Origin: Gentiana macrophylla
Lineage: Eukaryota > Streptophyta > Magnoliopsida > Gentianales > Gentianaceae
Direction of reading: 5' to 3'
Length of the DNA stretch: 64,000 nt
Assembly (NCBI GenBank): GCA_026214975.1
Contig: CM047806.1
Span: 54,453,947-54,517,946 of the forward strand
The translations under genes were made by a program, and so were the position numbers. Below, piece by piece: positions 34,184-44,587 of this stretch (its first letter is position 1; every line of letters starts with the position of its first letter). The notes beneath the pieces were generated by a model that saw only the letters and a list, made by a program, of their open reading frames with translations, searched no databases and was not told where the DNA came from.

Positions 34184-34828
34184 TTAGGTTAATGTCCCTG
34201 CATCATTCATCAATATCAGTGCATCGGACATCAATTTCCCTACATCAGTCATCAATGTCCCTGCATCAGACATCAATGTCCCTGCATCAAACATCAATGT
34301 CACTGCATAAGTCATCAATGTCCTTGTACCAGACATCAATGTCACTACATCAGACATCAATGTCCCTGCATCAAACATCAATGTCACTGCATAAGTCATC
34401 AATGTCCTTGTACCAGACATCAATGTCACTGCATAAGTCATCAATGTCCCTGCATCAGACATCAATGTCACTGCATAAGTCAACATTGCCTTTCTTGCCA
34501 CTGATGTGAACGTTGCCATTCTTGCCACTGGTGTGAACGTTGCTTCATTCATTGGAACCTTTTCAGAACGCATGTACTCGTATATTTCAAATCCCTTTTT
34601 GAGAGCATAGATTTTAACATCATCACTCACCTTAACTTTCCCCTTAACTTGTTCTCTCACTGCATCTTTTGTATTCAAACGTTTGTGAATAGATTTCATC
34701 ATTTGAATCATTTCAGCCATGCTTTTACAAGTGGAGCCTCTTAAAACCCCATTAGTGAAATCAATCCGGTTTTTTTTTTTGCCGGATTTTGAATTACATC
34801 TTCGCATCGGGTGGGAAGCCATTTGCAC
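34184..34828 (-). CDS. Chimeric frame: PRORP fragment fused to minisatellite-encoded repeats
   Basis: 214 residues. Residues about 30-105 derive from the captured PRORP sequence (GFEIYEYMRSEKVPMNEATF). Then come two near-copies of a short segment (ATFTPVARMA / ATFTSVARKA), and after about residue 118 a 7-residue repeat ([T/S][Y/D]A[V/G]TLM) from the 21-bp array to the stop. The frame is open by chance of repeat length; nothing shows that it is translated. The start is uncertain because the upstream part (34730-34828) is not clearly PRORP. Confidence 0.3.
   Translation of the reverse strand: MQMASHPMRRCNSKSGKKKNRIDFTNGVLRGSTCKSMAEMIQMMKSIHKRLNTKDAVREQVKGKVKVSDDVKIYALKKGFEIYEYMRSEKVPMNEATFTPVARMATFTSVARKAMLTYAVTLMSDAGTLMTYAVTLMSGTRTLMTYAVTLMFDAGTLMSDVVTLMSGTRTLMTYAVTLMFDAGTLMSDAGTLMTDVGKLMSDALILMNDAGTLT
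34208..34480 (+). repeat. 21-bp minisatellite, second block, 13 units
   Basis: Thirteen 21-bp units of the same family as 33801-33968, separated from it by about 240 bp of unrelated sequence. Since 21 is a multiple of three, the array is open on both strands (7-residue repeats). That explains the long frames at 34003-34509 (plus) and 34184-34828 (minus). Confidence 0.85.
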
Positions 34829-35114
34829 CTACATCCTCTTGAAGATCACTACAAGCTTTTGTGTCCGAATGCTCAAGCAAATGCATGATGTCGATTCTTT
34901 CATTCTAATATTTAGTGAATTTGATTTTTGGACTACGACTGTGGAATATCCTTGGGTGATCCTCCTCCCATTTGATTCAAGCTCCTATTGGTGACCCCAC
35001 TTCCACTCTTAGCAGTGGACAAATCCAGAGGCTGCAGAGGAACAAAGATAAAGCAATACAAAGATAATGGTATCGCTCCATTTTGATTCCTTCACCCTTA
35101 GCCAAATAGTAAAG
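34517..35114 (-). pseudogene. PRORP: Captured fragment of protein-only RNase P (PRORP)
   Basis: In order on the minus strand: EGIK then RYHY (35092-35064), VLLYLCSSAASGFV (35059-35020) after a one-base frame change, an AKSGSG-like phrase after another shift (about 35010-34990), then about 200 bp of unclear sequence (perhaps intron), then SDDVKIYALKKGFEIYEYM and KVPMNEATF (34640-34540). Order and content match the PPR-repeat region near the N-terminus of plant PRORP, which removes 5' leaders of pre-tRNAs in organelles and nucleus. The metallonuclease domain is absent, so it cannot be functional. It sits inside a MULE-like element and is best explained as gene capture. The family call is from memory. 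Confidence 0.65.
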
Positions 35115-35657
35115 CCTAATTGAACTAAGAAAATACCCTCTTTTGGAACACATATCCAGTCCCCCTCAATATTATCCTGGGTCATCAACCTTACTCTTAT
35201 TAGAATTCCTTCGCCCTTTTCACTTCCTCGGTAGGAATGTAAAACCATCTTTGTGCCAACATAATATTTTAATTTCAAAAGATCACCTTGATGGCGGAAC
35301 AGGTGTGAGGGCAAAATTAGAATGGCGGGGAAGAAGGGATGGTGAGAAGGGTTTTGGAAAATAAATTAGATTGTCCTTATAACATAATAAGTTTTTGGAG
35401 TGTCCTAAATGATCACTAAGTCTCTAAAGACGGCCTTATAACTAATAACCACTTAATAATATTACCATAATATTAATATTAGTAATTAATTGATTTTGAA
35501 AAATAGATTTATGGTAATAAGATAAAGATATATTCAATATAAGATATTGTCAATATATATCTTGGAAATATATTTAATATAAGATATTGAATATTAATGA
35601 GATAAATTATTCAAATGTATTTCTTCCTCCCTACTCTATCTGGGGCGCCACTTTCCC

Positions 35658-35665
35658 TATAAATA
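35658..35665 (+). promoter_or_regulatory. TATA box of Angela-like LTR copy B
   Basis: TATAAATA at the same place as 3339-3346 in copy A. Confidence 0.5.
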
Positions 35666-35896
35666 GGAAGTGGGTGTCAAGCTCTTTTGTACATCACAAT
35701 TTCAAGAGCTAATTGTTCTTGAGAAAAATAGAGAGCTTTTCTGGAGAGATTTTGAAAGAGAGAAAATGCCGGTCTAGCAACCGGATTTTTCTTGTAGCAA
35801 TCCAATGACGGATTCCGGCGGGTTGTTCGTGTGGACTAGTGGTAGAGGCATAACGCTTGGGCGGCTCCATGCATTGCTACTCCCCTTAGACGGTCA

Positions 35897-38894
35897 TGTT
35901 GTGTAAATTGCCCCAGTTGCTACTTATAAATTTGATTAATTGTCAAAATACTATCACATACGTGTTATATATTTATTGTCACACTAACGGCCATGAAATT
36001 CCAACGTTTACATCATATGGCAAAATTGTATGGTTTTATTTTTGCAGGAATTATTTAACTATTTAATTAATTAGTTACAATTAATTATTTGCCAATTTTG
36101 AGTATTTAATTGATTTACTTATTAATTATATAATTATTTTGGCTGATTGATTTGCTGGACCCGTTTTTTTTTATTTGAAGCCTAATATTTTTCTTTCCAA
36201 ATTAGTCCAGCCCATCTTTCACAATTTTCGCCCAACCCTTTTTTAGAAAACCTACAACAAGACAACTCAATCCTCTTAGCGGCCCGTTCTTTTTGTTTTC
36301 GAAACCATAGCCGATAGCCCCGATTTTCTCTTAGTCATTCCGTCAAACTCTCACCGATTCCCATGGCGACTTCTTTGTAAATCAAATCGGTCTCTCTTAT
36401 TTTCATCTTTTAGCCGTTTTGATGCTATCTTGCTAGCTATCCGAGAATCGTTGTTTCTTGAGATTTACGGGATTTCGCTCATCATCTCTCTTGCTTATCC
36501 TTCGATTCATAGCTTTCGGCTTGAGTTTTCGGATTCGTGGTCTTCAAAGTTTCTTTCTCCGATTCATATGCAAAGACGCTTAAATTAGAAACGTGATGGC
36601 CAACTCCCTCGAGCGATTTAAATCGGTGAACTCGTTCCTTATCCCTATCTATTTCCGATTTTGTTTTTCGATTTTTTTTTATTTTTGAATAAATCTTGCA
36701 ATTAACGAATTTTTATTTGCAGATAATGATATCGACCATAAACCGGTCCTTCATTCGGTTTAGTGGCTCGGTGCGGTTTGATCGAGTCACATGCCCGCCG
36801 GTGCCTGTCCCATTCGGTTTAATAGTTGTGTTTTAATCTAAAAACCATGATTAAATCATAACTCGGTTGGCTATACGGTTTAAGGGTCAGTACTGGGTAT
36901 TTATACCATTATTTTAAACCAAGTTTACAGTATATATATATTTTTTGCAAGTTCGTATATATATATATATATATCTTTCAGGGAAATTTTGGTTTGACAT
37001 ATTATAATAATAATTCTAATCATTTTACTACATCAATTGTTTTGGCTCGTGTATAATCTTTTTGGTATTAAAAACATATTATAATATTAAGTAAAGAAAA
37101 TTTCAAAGAATGACCCACTGATTTTGATAAGTTTTTTTTGTTAAAAAAAAATCCCTGAAAATTTGCATAATCAGTTTGTGAAATTCAAAATTTTGGAGCT
37201 ATTTTCTCCAAGTTTTGACTATAAATACCCAGTATACATCAAATGGATTGCAACAACTCAGAATACACTTTCTTGAGCAATCCTACATTCCATTACACTT
37301 TTAAAAAAAAAAATTCTCTTTTCTAGTTCTTTTCAAAAGTTTAGAAGTTGAGGATTCTGACTTGGAGGTCTGCCAAGTTCTGATTTTGTGGAAGGCTATT
37401 GAAAAGTGAGGTACTGCTCAATAGCACTCATAGAATCCTTGGATTGAGGTCTTTAGTGGTTTCCTCTTCAAGGTAACACTTTTGACTCAGTTCATTTATT
37501 TTGTGTTTTGGTTTGGTTATTTGCTTATTGATTAGCTTGATAGTAGTCTAGTGATACTAGTCTTGCTTGTGTTGTTTCTGTGTTGGTTCTGAGTTTTGAA
37601 GTCCTGATTTTGGACATTGATCATCTTCAGTCAGATTACGGGTCACAAGGGTGCTTGGTTTGACGTGCCAAGACATCCTGCCTAGTGAGGCTTCTGTGGA
37701 CTATTTTCTGACTCTTAAGAAGGATCAATATCCTTAAGTCTTGACTTCTGACCTTAGACAGAAGTCTAGTCAAGATTCTGGTCTGTTTTTGATTCATACA
37801 ATATTTAGAAGTCTTTCATTCAAGGCCCTTGTAAGTGTTGACTACATTGAGTTGTAGGTCTTCACTCACTATAAGTGGTTTGTCTGAGTTGATTCAAATT
37901 ATTGTGTGATTCAGTGTTTGATTTCCCCCATAAACTGTTTTGTATTTTATTTTTGCAAATTCTGTCCTGTTGAACCTGCTGCCTTGATTCATCTTGCTGA
38001 AACTGAGTTTTGAACAACCTGTAATAGCTATAGGCTTTAGAGGCTTCAGGTTTCTTAGATCACTGAACATTGTATTCAGTTTGTACAAGGTCAACTTTGA
38101 TAATCTTGGTGATTCACCTTGATTATCACCTTTGAATCTTGGACTGAAAGTTCAGTCCTCAACATCCTATTGTAATTTGCTTTGTAATCCTGAATTGAGT
38201 TGGTTAAGTTTGCTATACTGGTTATAAGGCTGCTGAACATCTGTTGATATTCATTGTATTTAATCTGCTGCAAGTCTGTTGAATTGTGTAATAACACATA
38301 TTTACTGCATCTGAGAGTGTTGTGTATTGTTATATGATTGGTAATCTTATTTGCAAATTGTAATATTTATAAGCTGCTGGTTCAGATTGTATTTGTTAAG
38401 GTGATTGGTTTAACTTTATATATACATATATCCCCTTAAAATTTAAATCAAGTTGATGTGCTAAAAATTTGTAGTATAGTATTTATGTTGCTGCCTTCGC
38501 ATTAGTCATTATATAGCAGCTTAGTGTATTAATTTATCCATACATTCTGTTCGATTTAGTTTTGCTCATTTTTATATATATACATATTCGAACTGAACAT
38601 CTGCATATCTTATTTAAACATCTCACCTAATATCAAGTTATATTCCTGTACTTAGTGCTCAATCATCTATTTATTAAACTTGATCTAGGTAACAATAGTT
38701 AACACATATAACTTAGATTTAAGTCCTGCTTCCAGATTATTTCTAAGTGTGTTAATTATTTTATAAACTCTGATTTTGTGATATATATTTGCCTGGAAAT
38801 TTGTTGAAGTGCTTAAAATTTTTAAAAGGCAATTTTTACCCACACTCTATTCACCCCCCCTCTAGAGTGTTGTCTGCGCAATATCGATCCAACA
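35897..38894 (+). repeat. Copia LTR 1 (outer 5' LTR)
   Basis: 2998 bp, TGTTGTGTAAATTG to ATCCAACA. Inserted in LTR copy B; GGTCA (35892-35896) would be the left half of a 5-bp target duplication, whose right half is not in the window. Contains a (TA)n run at about 36952-36974, a TATA box at 37220-37227, and the phrase CACCCCCCCTCTAG near 38850-38866. Confidence 0.9.
37220..37227 (+). promoter_or_regulatory. TATA box of copia LTR 1
   Basis: TATAAATA, present in all four LTRs (46029-46036, 54754-54761, 63533-63540). Placed about 1.3 kb into the LTR, leaving an unusually long R/U5 of about 1.6 kb downstream. Confidence 0.6.
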
Positions 38895-38896
38895 AT

Positions 38897-38908
38897 TGGT
38901 ATCAGAGC
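38897..38908 (+). other. Primer binding site, tRNA-Met type, copia copy 1
   Basis: TGGTATCAGAGC, two bases after the LTR end: the canonical plant copia primer site. Confidence 0.9.
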
Positions 38909-39315
38909 GAAGGTCACCTAGTGATCAAGTTTCTAATACTGATAGTTTGATTGATTTATTTATTTTATACCTCGATTTTACACTTGGTCTTGTTGAGCTT
39001 TTGCAGAATTTAATTCGATCAAGTTCAATCGTCTTACAGCTGTATCTACGTGCTAAGGGTTCAATTTAAATTCAGATTTATCTGTGTTACAATCCCCCCT
39101 TACGTTATTACATTTAATTAAGGCTGTAATAATAAATTGATTTAGGAATTCTCGCACACCACTACGTTATTCTTCTGTCCAACTATATAAGTGTTTCTGA
39201 GATTCCATAGATCATAACATATTTGCATTGTAATCACTACATTTTATTTTTGTTCATATATTGCATTGTAATTGCATTTCATATAGTTAGCTCATTTTAT
39301 TAATTAAAAAAAACA
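38909..39315 (+). other. 5' leader of copia copy 1
   Basis: About 400 bp between primer site and the gag start, AT-rich, no gene. The equivalents are 47711-48113 and 56442-56849. Confidence 0.6.
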
Positions 39316-39358
39316 ATGCATAATTCCATGTCATCTACCATGACTCCACGGATGGGGC

Positions 39359-39871
39359 TTGTCTTTGGCAAGGCCCCCATACTTTGATGGATCATGGTAT
39401 ATGGAATGGAAGAATTCGATGCGACTACATATAGAATCAATGGACTATCAACTATGGCGGATTATTAAAAATGGTCCATTGCTTCCTATGAAGTCCGTCA
39501 CTGTGGCTGGGATTACTACACGGGTTCCCAAGCAAGACCATGATCTCGATGAAGATGACTTTAAATTGTTGTCTTTAAATTCGAAGGCCATGGCCATACT
39601 TGTGAACTCTCTCAGTCCTGGAGAGACTCGAGCGGTGAACTCATGTAAGTCTGCCAAAGAAATTTGGGAGACTCTTGCCCAACGGCATGAGGGCACATCC
39701 CGAGTCAAACGCTCCAAAATAAATGGTTTTCTACGTGCATTCGAAATGTTTAGGATGGAATCTAATGAAACAGTTAAACAGATGGACACTAGATTCAACG
39801 ATATTGTAAATGCACTAGAAGCGCACGGTAAGCCCGTCTCTAATGAGGACCAAATCCTCAAGATTCTGTGA
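39359..39871 (+). CDS. Gag capsid region, copia copy 1
   Basis: 170 residues of the copia gag (UBN2/DUF4219 type), with PYFDGSWYMEWKNSM at the start and W/ETLAQRHEG in the middle. It lies upstream of the knuckle and forms the particle shell. The open frame starts late because a run reads GGCCCCCAT where copy 3 has GACCCCAT. It ends in a frameshift at CTGTGAGTC, where copy 2 has CTTAGGAGTC. Confidence 0.7.
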   Translation: MSLARPPYFDGSWYMEWKNSMRLHIESMDYQLWRIIKNGPLLPMKSVTVAGITTRVPKQDHDLDEDDFKLLSLNSKAMAILVNSLSPGETRAVNSCKSAKEIWETLAQRHEGTSRVKRSKINGFLRAFEMFRMESNETVKQMDTRFNDIVNALEAHGKPVSNEDQILKIL

Positions 39872-42142
39872 GTCTTCCTCCGAATGGGATTCCAAGGCGT
39901 ATGCCATTGAGGAGGGTAAGGATGCTGAGGTTCTTACTAAAGATGAGCTAATCGGTATCTTGATCGCTCACGAGATGCACTTAGAAGCTCGTAAGCGTGA
40001 TAGAGGCACTCCCCGTAACACTGCTCTCAAAGCAAATGAATCTGAATCTGAACCTGAATCTGAGGCTCCTGAGAGTGAAAGTGAAGACGAGGACTATGCA
40101 ATGGCGGTTCGAAACTTTAAAAAGTTTTACAAGTTTCAACGACAAAATTCCAAGAACGCCAAGAGACATAGTGGAAAGACTCGAAGTAGTAAAGAAAAGG
40201 ATTGGACTACTACTGCACAATGCTTCGAGTGTAAACAATATGGGCACATTGCAAATGCCTGCCCAAACATGAATAGTGACAAGATTTAAACGAAGCTCGG
40301 ATCTAAATCCAAGTCAAAATCAAAGTCAAAGTCTAAGTCACGGTCAAAGTCAAACTCGCAACTCAAACTCCCAAAGAAGCTCAAAGACAAAACAAAGAAA
40401 GCCTTGGTCACATAGGAAGATAGCTCAGAATCGAGACAATGACAATAACTCGAATCTTCCGAACAAGTTTAACTGCTCTCATGGGTTACTCGCAACCCAC
40501 CAATGACACTGAAGATGAGGTATCGAGCTCACCATTCAACAATGATGAGTTGCATGCACTTAACGAGTCCCTAGCCAAAGAAAACTTAGAACTTAAGGCT
40601 AAACTCAAGATATAAACGAACTTAGGATGCATCACGACAACGAAGTCGTTTCACTTATAAACACACTAAGTCGTTTAGAGCTAAAGCATCAAGATACGGA
40701 AATTGAGAATACATCTTTGAAACATGAGGTTGTCACCCTAAAACAAGTCATCTCGGGACTTGAAGTGGAAAATTCCTATCTCCACTGAGACAACTCTCCT
40801 CTATCAAAGAAAAGGGATACAAGCAAGTGGTTGGGTCTAAACCCAAACCAGCCTACTCCCGCCTCAACTCCCAAATCTTTGACGCCTAGACCTATCGCCT
40901 TAGAGCACACAAAGAAAAAGAATACACCTAAGGCACCTACACCCAAAGCACCCACTCAAAAGAACGCTTCATCTACAAAAGCACACACTTCACAAAGCGT
41001 TCTTCACCTAAACATCACACATTCAAGTATGAAAAGAAAGGTTCAAGGAGATCATCTCAATGAACCATTCTTCTCACACTTCGAATCCCACTAGTTTCTA
41101 CCAAAGCGCACATCAGATCCATTCATACACCAAGCACCCAACTACACATTTCGTACCCCCTGCTTTTGACCCCTTCCTTGCTCGATTGTTGTTTTATAAC
41201 ATCGGTTTAGCGGGTTCCACCAAACACATACCAGCCCGACCCACGTCATTTTTGGGCACCCCCAAGTCCACCCGGACCAAGAAGGCTGCACATAAACCAA
41301 TGGTAAGACAGGTATGGGTTGAAAGGACTCCCTCCAACCTCGAAACTAACTCAAGGACCCAAGAACTAAAGTGGTACCTACCAACTTTGTATTGCAAAGC
41401 GTGCTTCAAGTCTCGAATCCGAAATAGCAATACAACATGGTGTTTGGATAGCGGTTGCTCCTGCATATGACCGGAAACAATGCCCTCTTCCACAACTACA
41501 AAGCTAAATCCAAGGGCGGTCCGGTCACATATGGAGACAACTCGAAGGTAGAATCATTGGTGAAGGCTCATCGGTAATCCAAATTCTCTTGTAGAGAATT
41601 TAGAGCATAACTTCATCGAGCATTTCACAACTATGTGACACTTGGCATGGATATTGCATTCGATAAGGGCACTTGTAAGATAATTGATAGTCACGGGAAG
41701 GTTGTTCTAACCGGTCATCGTGATTGAATATTTATACGATCGAATCGAACAACTTGATTGACTGCTCAATTGCCTGCCTTGTATCTAAACATGATAATGC
41801 AAATCTACGGCATCGTCGCCTAGACATGTAGTATGTCCACTATTCGTAAGTCGCGGCAAACGGAATCGATTCGTGGATTGCCTAAGTTTGATTTAGAAGA
41901 ATTCAAGTTTGCGAGCCTTGTATTCATGGCAAACAAGCTAGAACTTCTTTTAAATCTAAGCATGGTGTCACATCCACTGCATACTGTAGAGATGTTGCAC
42001 ATAGACTTATTTGGTCCTAGTAGAGTTAGAAGTCTTGGCCGGGAAACATTACGCCTAGTGGTAGTAGTAGACGACTATTCGAGATATACATGGGTTACTC
42101 GCTTCGTCTCACAAAAGTGATAGTGCTAACGCATTTTCTACT

Positions 42143-42952
42143 TTGGTGAAACAACTACAGAACACCTTTGATATATCCGTCGTTTCTGTTAGAAGTGATA
42201 GGGGTGGTGAATTCGTGGATGCCGAACTTATTAAGTTCTGTGATTATTTGGGTATCCGTCACGAATTTTCTGCACCTAAAACTCCTCAACAGAACGGCGT
42301 AGTCGAGCGTAAAAATCGCACCTTGCAAGAATCTGCTCGAACTATGCTAAACGAGTTTAAAGTGCCTCGTTTTCTTTGGGCTGAAGCGGTAGCTTGTGCT
42401 TGTTATATAGTTAATAGAGTCTCTATCGACGCCTCATTGCACAAGACCCCTTACAAAGTCCTTAGAAATCGGCCTCCGAAAGTTGATCACTTTCACGTCT
42501 TTGGTTGCAAGTGTTTTGTACTGAATGATAGGGAAAACCGTGATAAATTTGCATCTAAGTCCATCGAATGTATATTCGTTGGTTATTCAGAAACATCTAG
42601 GGCTTATAGATGCTATGATCCGGTATCCCGACGCATTCTCGAGTCCATTCATGTTTCATTTATAGAGTCTGCTTCCATGACTGACCCGTGTGCTAGTGTG
42701 AAAGATATTACATCATCCTTAGAAAGGTCAGTTCTAGACGATGACGGGGACTTGCTACCTCCTGTGCAAAATGAAACACCAATTGAAACTGAAGTAGCAC
42801 CTCCTGAACATACTGTTGAGTCAACAACAACCATTGATGGTGACATCTTAGCAAATGATGCCCACAATGGAAATGATGAGATGGTCGATCCTCGCCGATG
42901 CCAAAGAGGAACGCCCCGCAACGTTGGAATCGCTTTCATCCGCTCGATCTAA
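42143..42952 (+). CDS. Integrase core, copia copy 1
   Basis: 269 residues with the second catalytic Asp in SDRGGEF and the Glu in NGVVERKNRT, 35 residues apart (DD35E). The first Asp (LHIDLFGP) and VVDDYSRYTW lie just upstream in the previous frame (41833-42120). After the core comes a chromodomain-free C-terminal part (CFVLNDRENRDKF, GYSETSRAYR) and an acidic linker. It breaks at the CCTCGCCGATG site. Confidence 0.75.
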   Translation: MVKQLQNTFDISVVSVRSDRGGEFVDAELIKFCDYLGIRHEFSAPKTPQQNGVVERKNRTLQESARTMLNEFKVPRFLWAEAVACACYIVNRVSIDASLHKTPYKVLRNRPPKVDHFHVFGCKCFVLNDRENRDKFASKSIECIFVGYSETSRAYRCYDPVSRRILESIHVSFIESASMTDPCASVKDITSSLERSVLDDDGDLLPPVQNETPIETEVAPPEHTVESTTTIDGDILANDAHNGNDEMVDPRRCQRGTPRNVGIAFIRSI

Positions 42953-43079
42953 TCATAGGAGATCCCAATGCAGTGTTAGCACCGAAGGTCCACTCTTAAT
43001 CCCTCTTTCTCATCATTGCATGCACTAGTTTCACGATCGAACCTAAGAATATGATGAGGCTCTCTCGACTGAATGGGTC

Positions 43080-43676
43080 GTGGCCATGCAAGAGGAGCTT
43101 CATCAGTTCAAAAGGAACGATGTATGGGATCTAGTCCCCCTACCTAAGGAGAAATCCTCGGTAGGAACACGCTGGGTCTTTAGAAATAAGATGGATGAAA
43201 ACGGAACAGTCGTGAGGAATAAGGCTCGATTGGTGGCACAAGGTTATACCCAAGAGGAGGGTATCGATTATGATGAGACCTATGCCCCAGTTGCTCGGCT
43301 AGAAGCCATTCGACTGTTGATTGCTTTCGCATCCGCCTTAGGACTAAAGTTGTACCAGATGGACGTCAAGAGTGCCTTCTTAAACGGTTTCATTGATAAG
43401 GTAGTGTATGTTCGGCAACCCCCGGGTTTCGAGGATACACAACATCCTCATTATGTTTATCGTCTCAAGAAAGCCCTCTACGGACTCAAACAAGCACCTA
43501 GAGCTTGGTATGATCGATTGTCATCAGTGTTGCTTGAGAACGGTTTCGTTAGTGAAGGCGGGGTAGATAATACCTTGTTCATAAAGAAATCGGGATCGAC
43601 ATCCTGGTTGTCCAGGTTTATGTCGATGACAAAGATCTTCGGTTCTACCAACCTCGCTTCTTTGTACTCGATTTGA
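43080..43676 (+). CDS. Reverse transcriptase, copia copy 1, N-terminal two thirds
   Basis: 198 residues with the copia hallmarks [33 protein letters not shown] and [16 protein letters not shown] is reached only just past a frame change at 43595-43625. The remainder continues at 43681-44049 ([19 protein letters not shown]). Confidence 0.75.
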   Translation: MAMQEELHQFKRNDVWDLVPLPKEKSSVGTRWVFRNKMDENGTVVRNKARLVAQGYTQEEGIDYDETYAPVARLEAIRLLIAFASALGLKLYQMDVKSAFLNGFIDKVVYVRQPPGFEDTQHPHYVYRLKKALYGLKQAPRAWYDRLSSVLLENGFVSEGGVDNTLFIKKSGSTSWLSRFMSMTKIFGSTNLASLYSI

Positions 43677-44324
43677 GACGTTGATGTCTTCTCGATTTGA
43701 GATGTCTCGCATGGGAGAGTTAAACTTCTTCCTTGGCTTACAAATCAAACAAACACCGTCCGGCACACACATTAGTCAAACTAAATACATTAGAGATATG
43801 TTGACCAAGTTCAAGTTTGACGGCCTTAAACCAGCCACTACTCCTATGAGTACATCTGTCAAGCTTGACCTTGATGAACAGGGTGAGCCGTTTGACTCTC
43901 ACCTATACCGATCTATGATTGGGTCTCTCTTGTATCGACCGCATCGAGACCGGACATTCTGGGCTTTGTCAGAGGCTTATGTGCACGTTTTCAATCAAAT
44001 CCTAAGATATCGCATTATAACGCCGCAAGCACATTTTCCGATATCTTAGACACACACCCACACTAAGCCTTTGGTACTCTCGGCTTCCACCTCGCACTTT
44101 CGCGCGAAAGCGATGCCGATTATGATGGTCGCCGTGTTGAACGAAAGAGCACTAGTGGCACTTGCCAATTCTTAGGTGATAGACTCATCTCATGGTTCTC
44201 AAGAAACAACCTAGTGTTGCTCTTAGTACCACCGAGGCCGAGTATGTTGCATCTAAGTAATTGTGTAGCCCACTCCTTTGGCTCAAACAATGATTAGCGT
44301 GATTTTTGCTGCCTCGCAGATTGT

Positions 44325-44561
44325 GTGCCTGTTTATTGTGATAGTATCAGCGCAATAAATTTGTCACACAACACAATATTGCACACCCGGGCCAAACATA
44401 TTGATATAAGGTATCATTTTATACGTGACCACGTGCAAAATGGTACTGTCTCAGTAGAGTTTGTCCCCACTGCGCAACAGGTAGCTGATATTTTCACGAA
44501 GCCCTTACCCCAGGCCTCGTTTGAAAAACTGCGTAGTGACCTACATCTCATACCTTTATGA
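44325..44561 (+). CDS. RNase H C-terminal part, copia copy 1
   Basis: 78 residues with [24 protein letters not shown] and ADIFTKPLP, the standard end of copia pol. The stop at 44559-44561 is shared by the other copies. The upstream half of RNase H (44050-44320) is out of frame. Confidence 0.75.
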   Translation: MPVYCDSISAINLSHNTILHTRAKHIDIRYHFIRDHVQNGTVSVEFVPTAQQVADIFTKPLPQASFEKLRSDLHLIPL

Positions 44562-44587
44562 TCCCTTTTGTTTAGTTTTCAAACTAA

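Larger units (their letters stand above)
32881..35452. mobile_element. PRORP: MULE-like element carrying a PRORP fragment and minisatellites
   Basis: A 2572-bp insertion in LTR copy B with an exact 9-bp target duplication TTAATAATA (32872-32880; 35453-35461); the empty site is visible in copy A near 3108-3120. The ends are weak inverted repeats (12 of the first 17 positions agree). A stronger subterminal pair follows: AGGACACTCC(G/A)AAA then TTATAAGGACA(T/A)TCTAAT, at about 32927-32969 and, reversed, 35365-35406. The left copy is partly duplicated in tandem (to about 33010). A 9-bp duplication and captured gene sequence fit a Pack-MULE. No transposase is present, so it would need one in trans. 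Confidence 0.75.
31543..35896 (+). repeat. Angela-like LTR copy B, split by a MULE and cut by the copia array
   Basis: Matches copy A (107-174 and 1914-3560) from TGTTGAAATAG onward, without the solo LTR. A MULE-like element interrupts it at 32881-35452. It ends at 35896 (ACGGTCA), where copia LTR 1 begins; copy A continues past the matching point with TCAAAGTGTCGATC for about 150 bp more. The missing end, if present, lies beyond the copia array outside the window. Its TATA box is at 35658-35665. Confidence 0.75.
39316..44561 (+). pseudogene. Gag-pol polyprotein, copia copy 1 (many frame breaks)
   Basis: Starts at ATGCATAATTCC, the first ATG after the leader and shared by all copies. Order: gag (39359-39871 and 39843-40289, knuckle CFECKQYGHIANAC at 40221-40262), K/S-rich linker, coiled coil (about 40520-40800), protease (WCLDSG near 41440), integrase (41833-42952), reverse transcriptase (43080-44049, YVDD near 43620) and RNase H (44325-44561). 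It is broken in at least eight places. Most breaks sit where another copy has CTG or CAG, for example TCTCGATTTGAG for TCTCAGTTTGAG and CCTCCGAATGG for CCTCCTGAATGG. The most damaged copy as given. Confidence 0.85.

Noticed and set aside
33801..34480. Regular repeats resembling a CRISPR array
   Set aside because: Units are contiguous 21-mers without unique spacers, in a plant transposon; it is a minisatellite.
34003..34509. 168-residue plus-strand frame through the 21-bp array
   Set aside because: Its openness follows from the repeat length being a multiple of three; no recognisable domain.
38897..38908. tRNA-like match at primer sites
   Set aside because: Only the 12-18 bases complementary to a tRNA 3' end are present; no tRNA cloverleaf gene was seen in the window.
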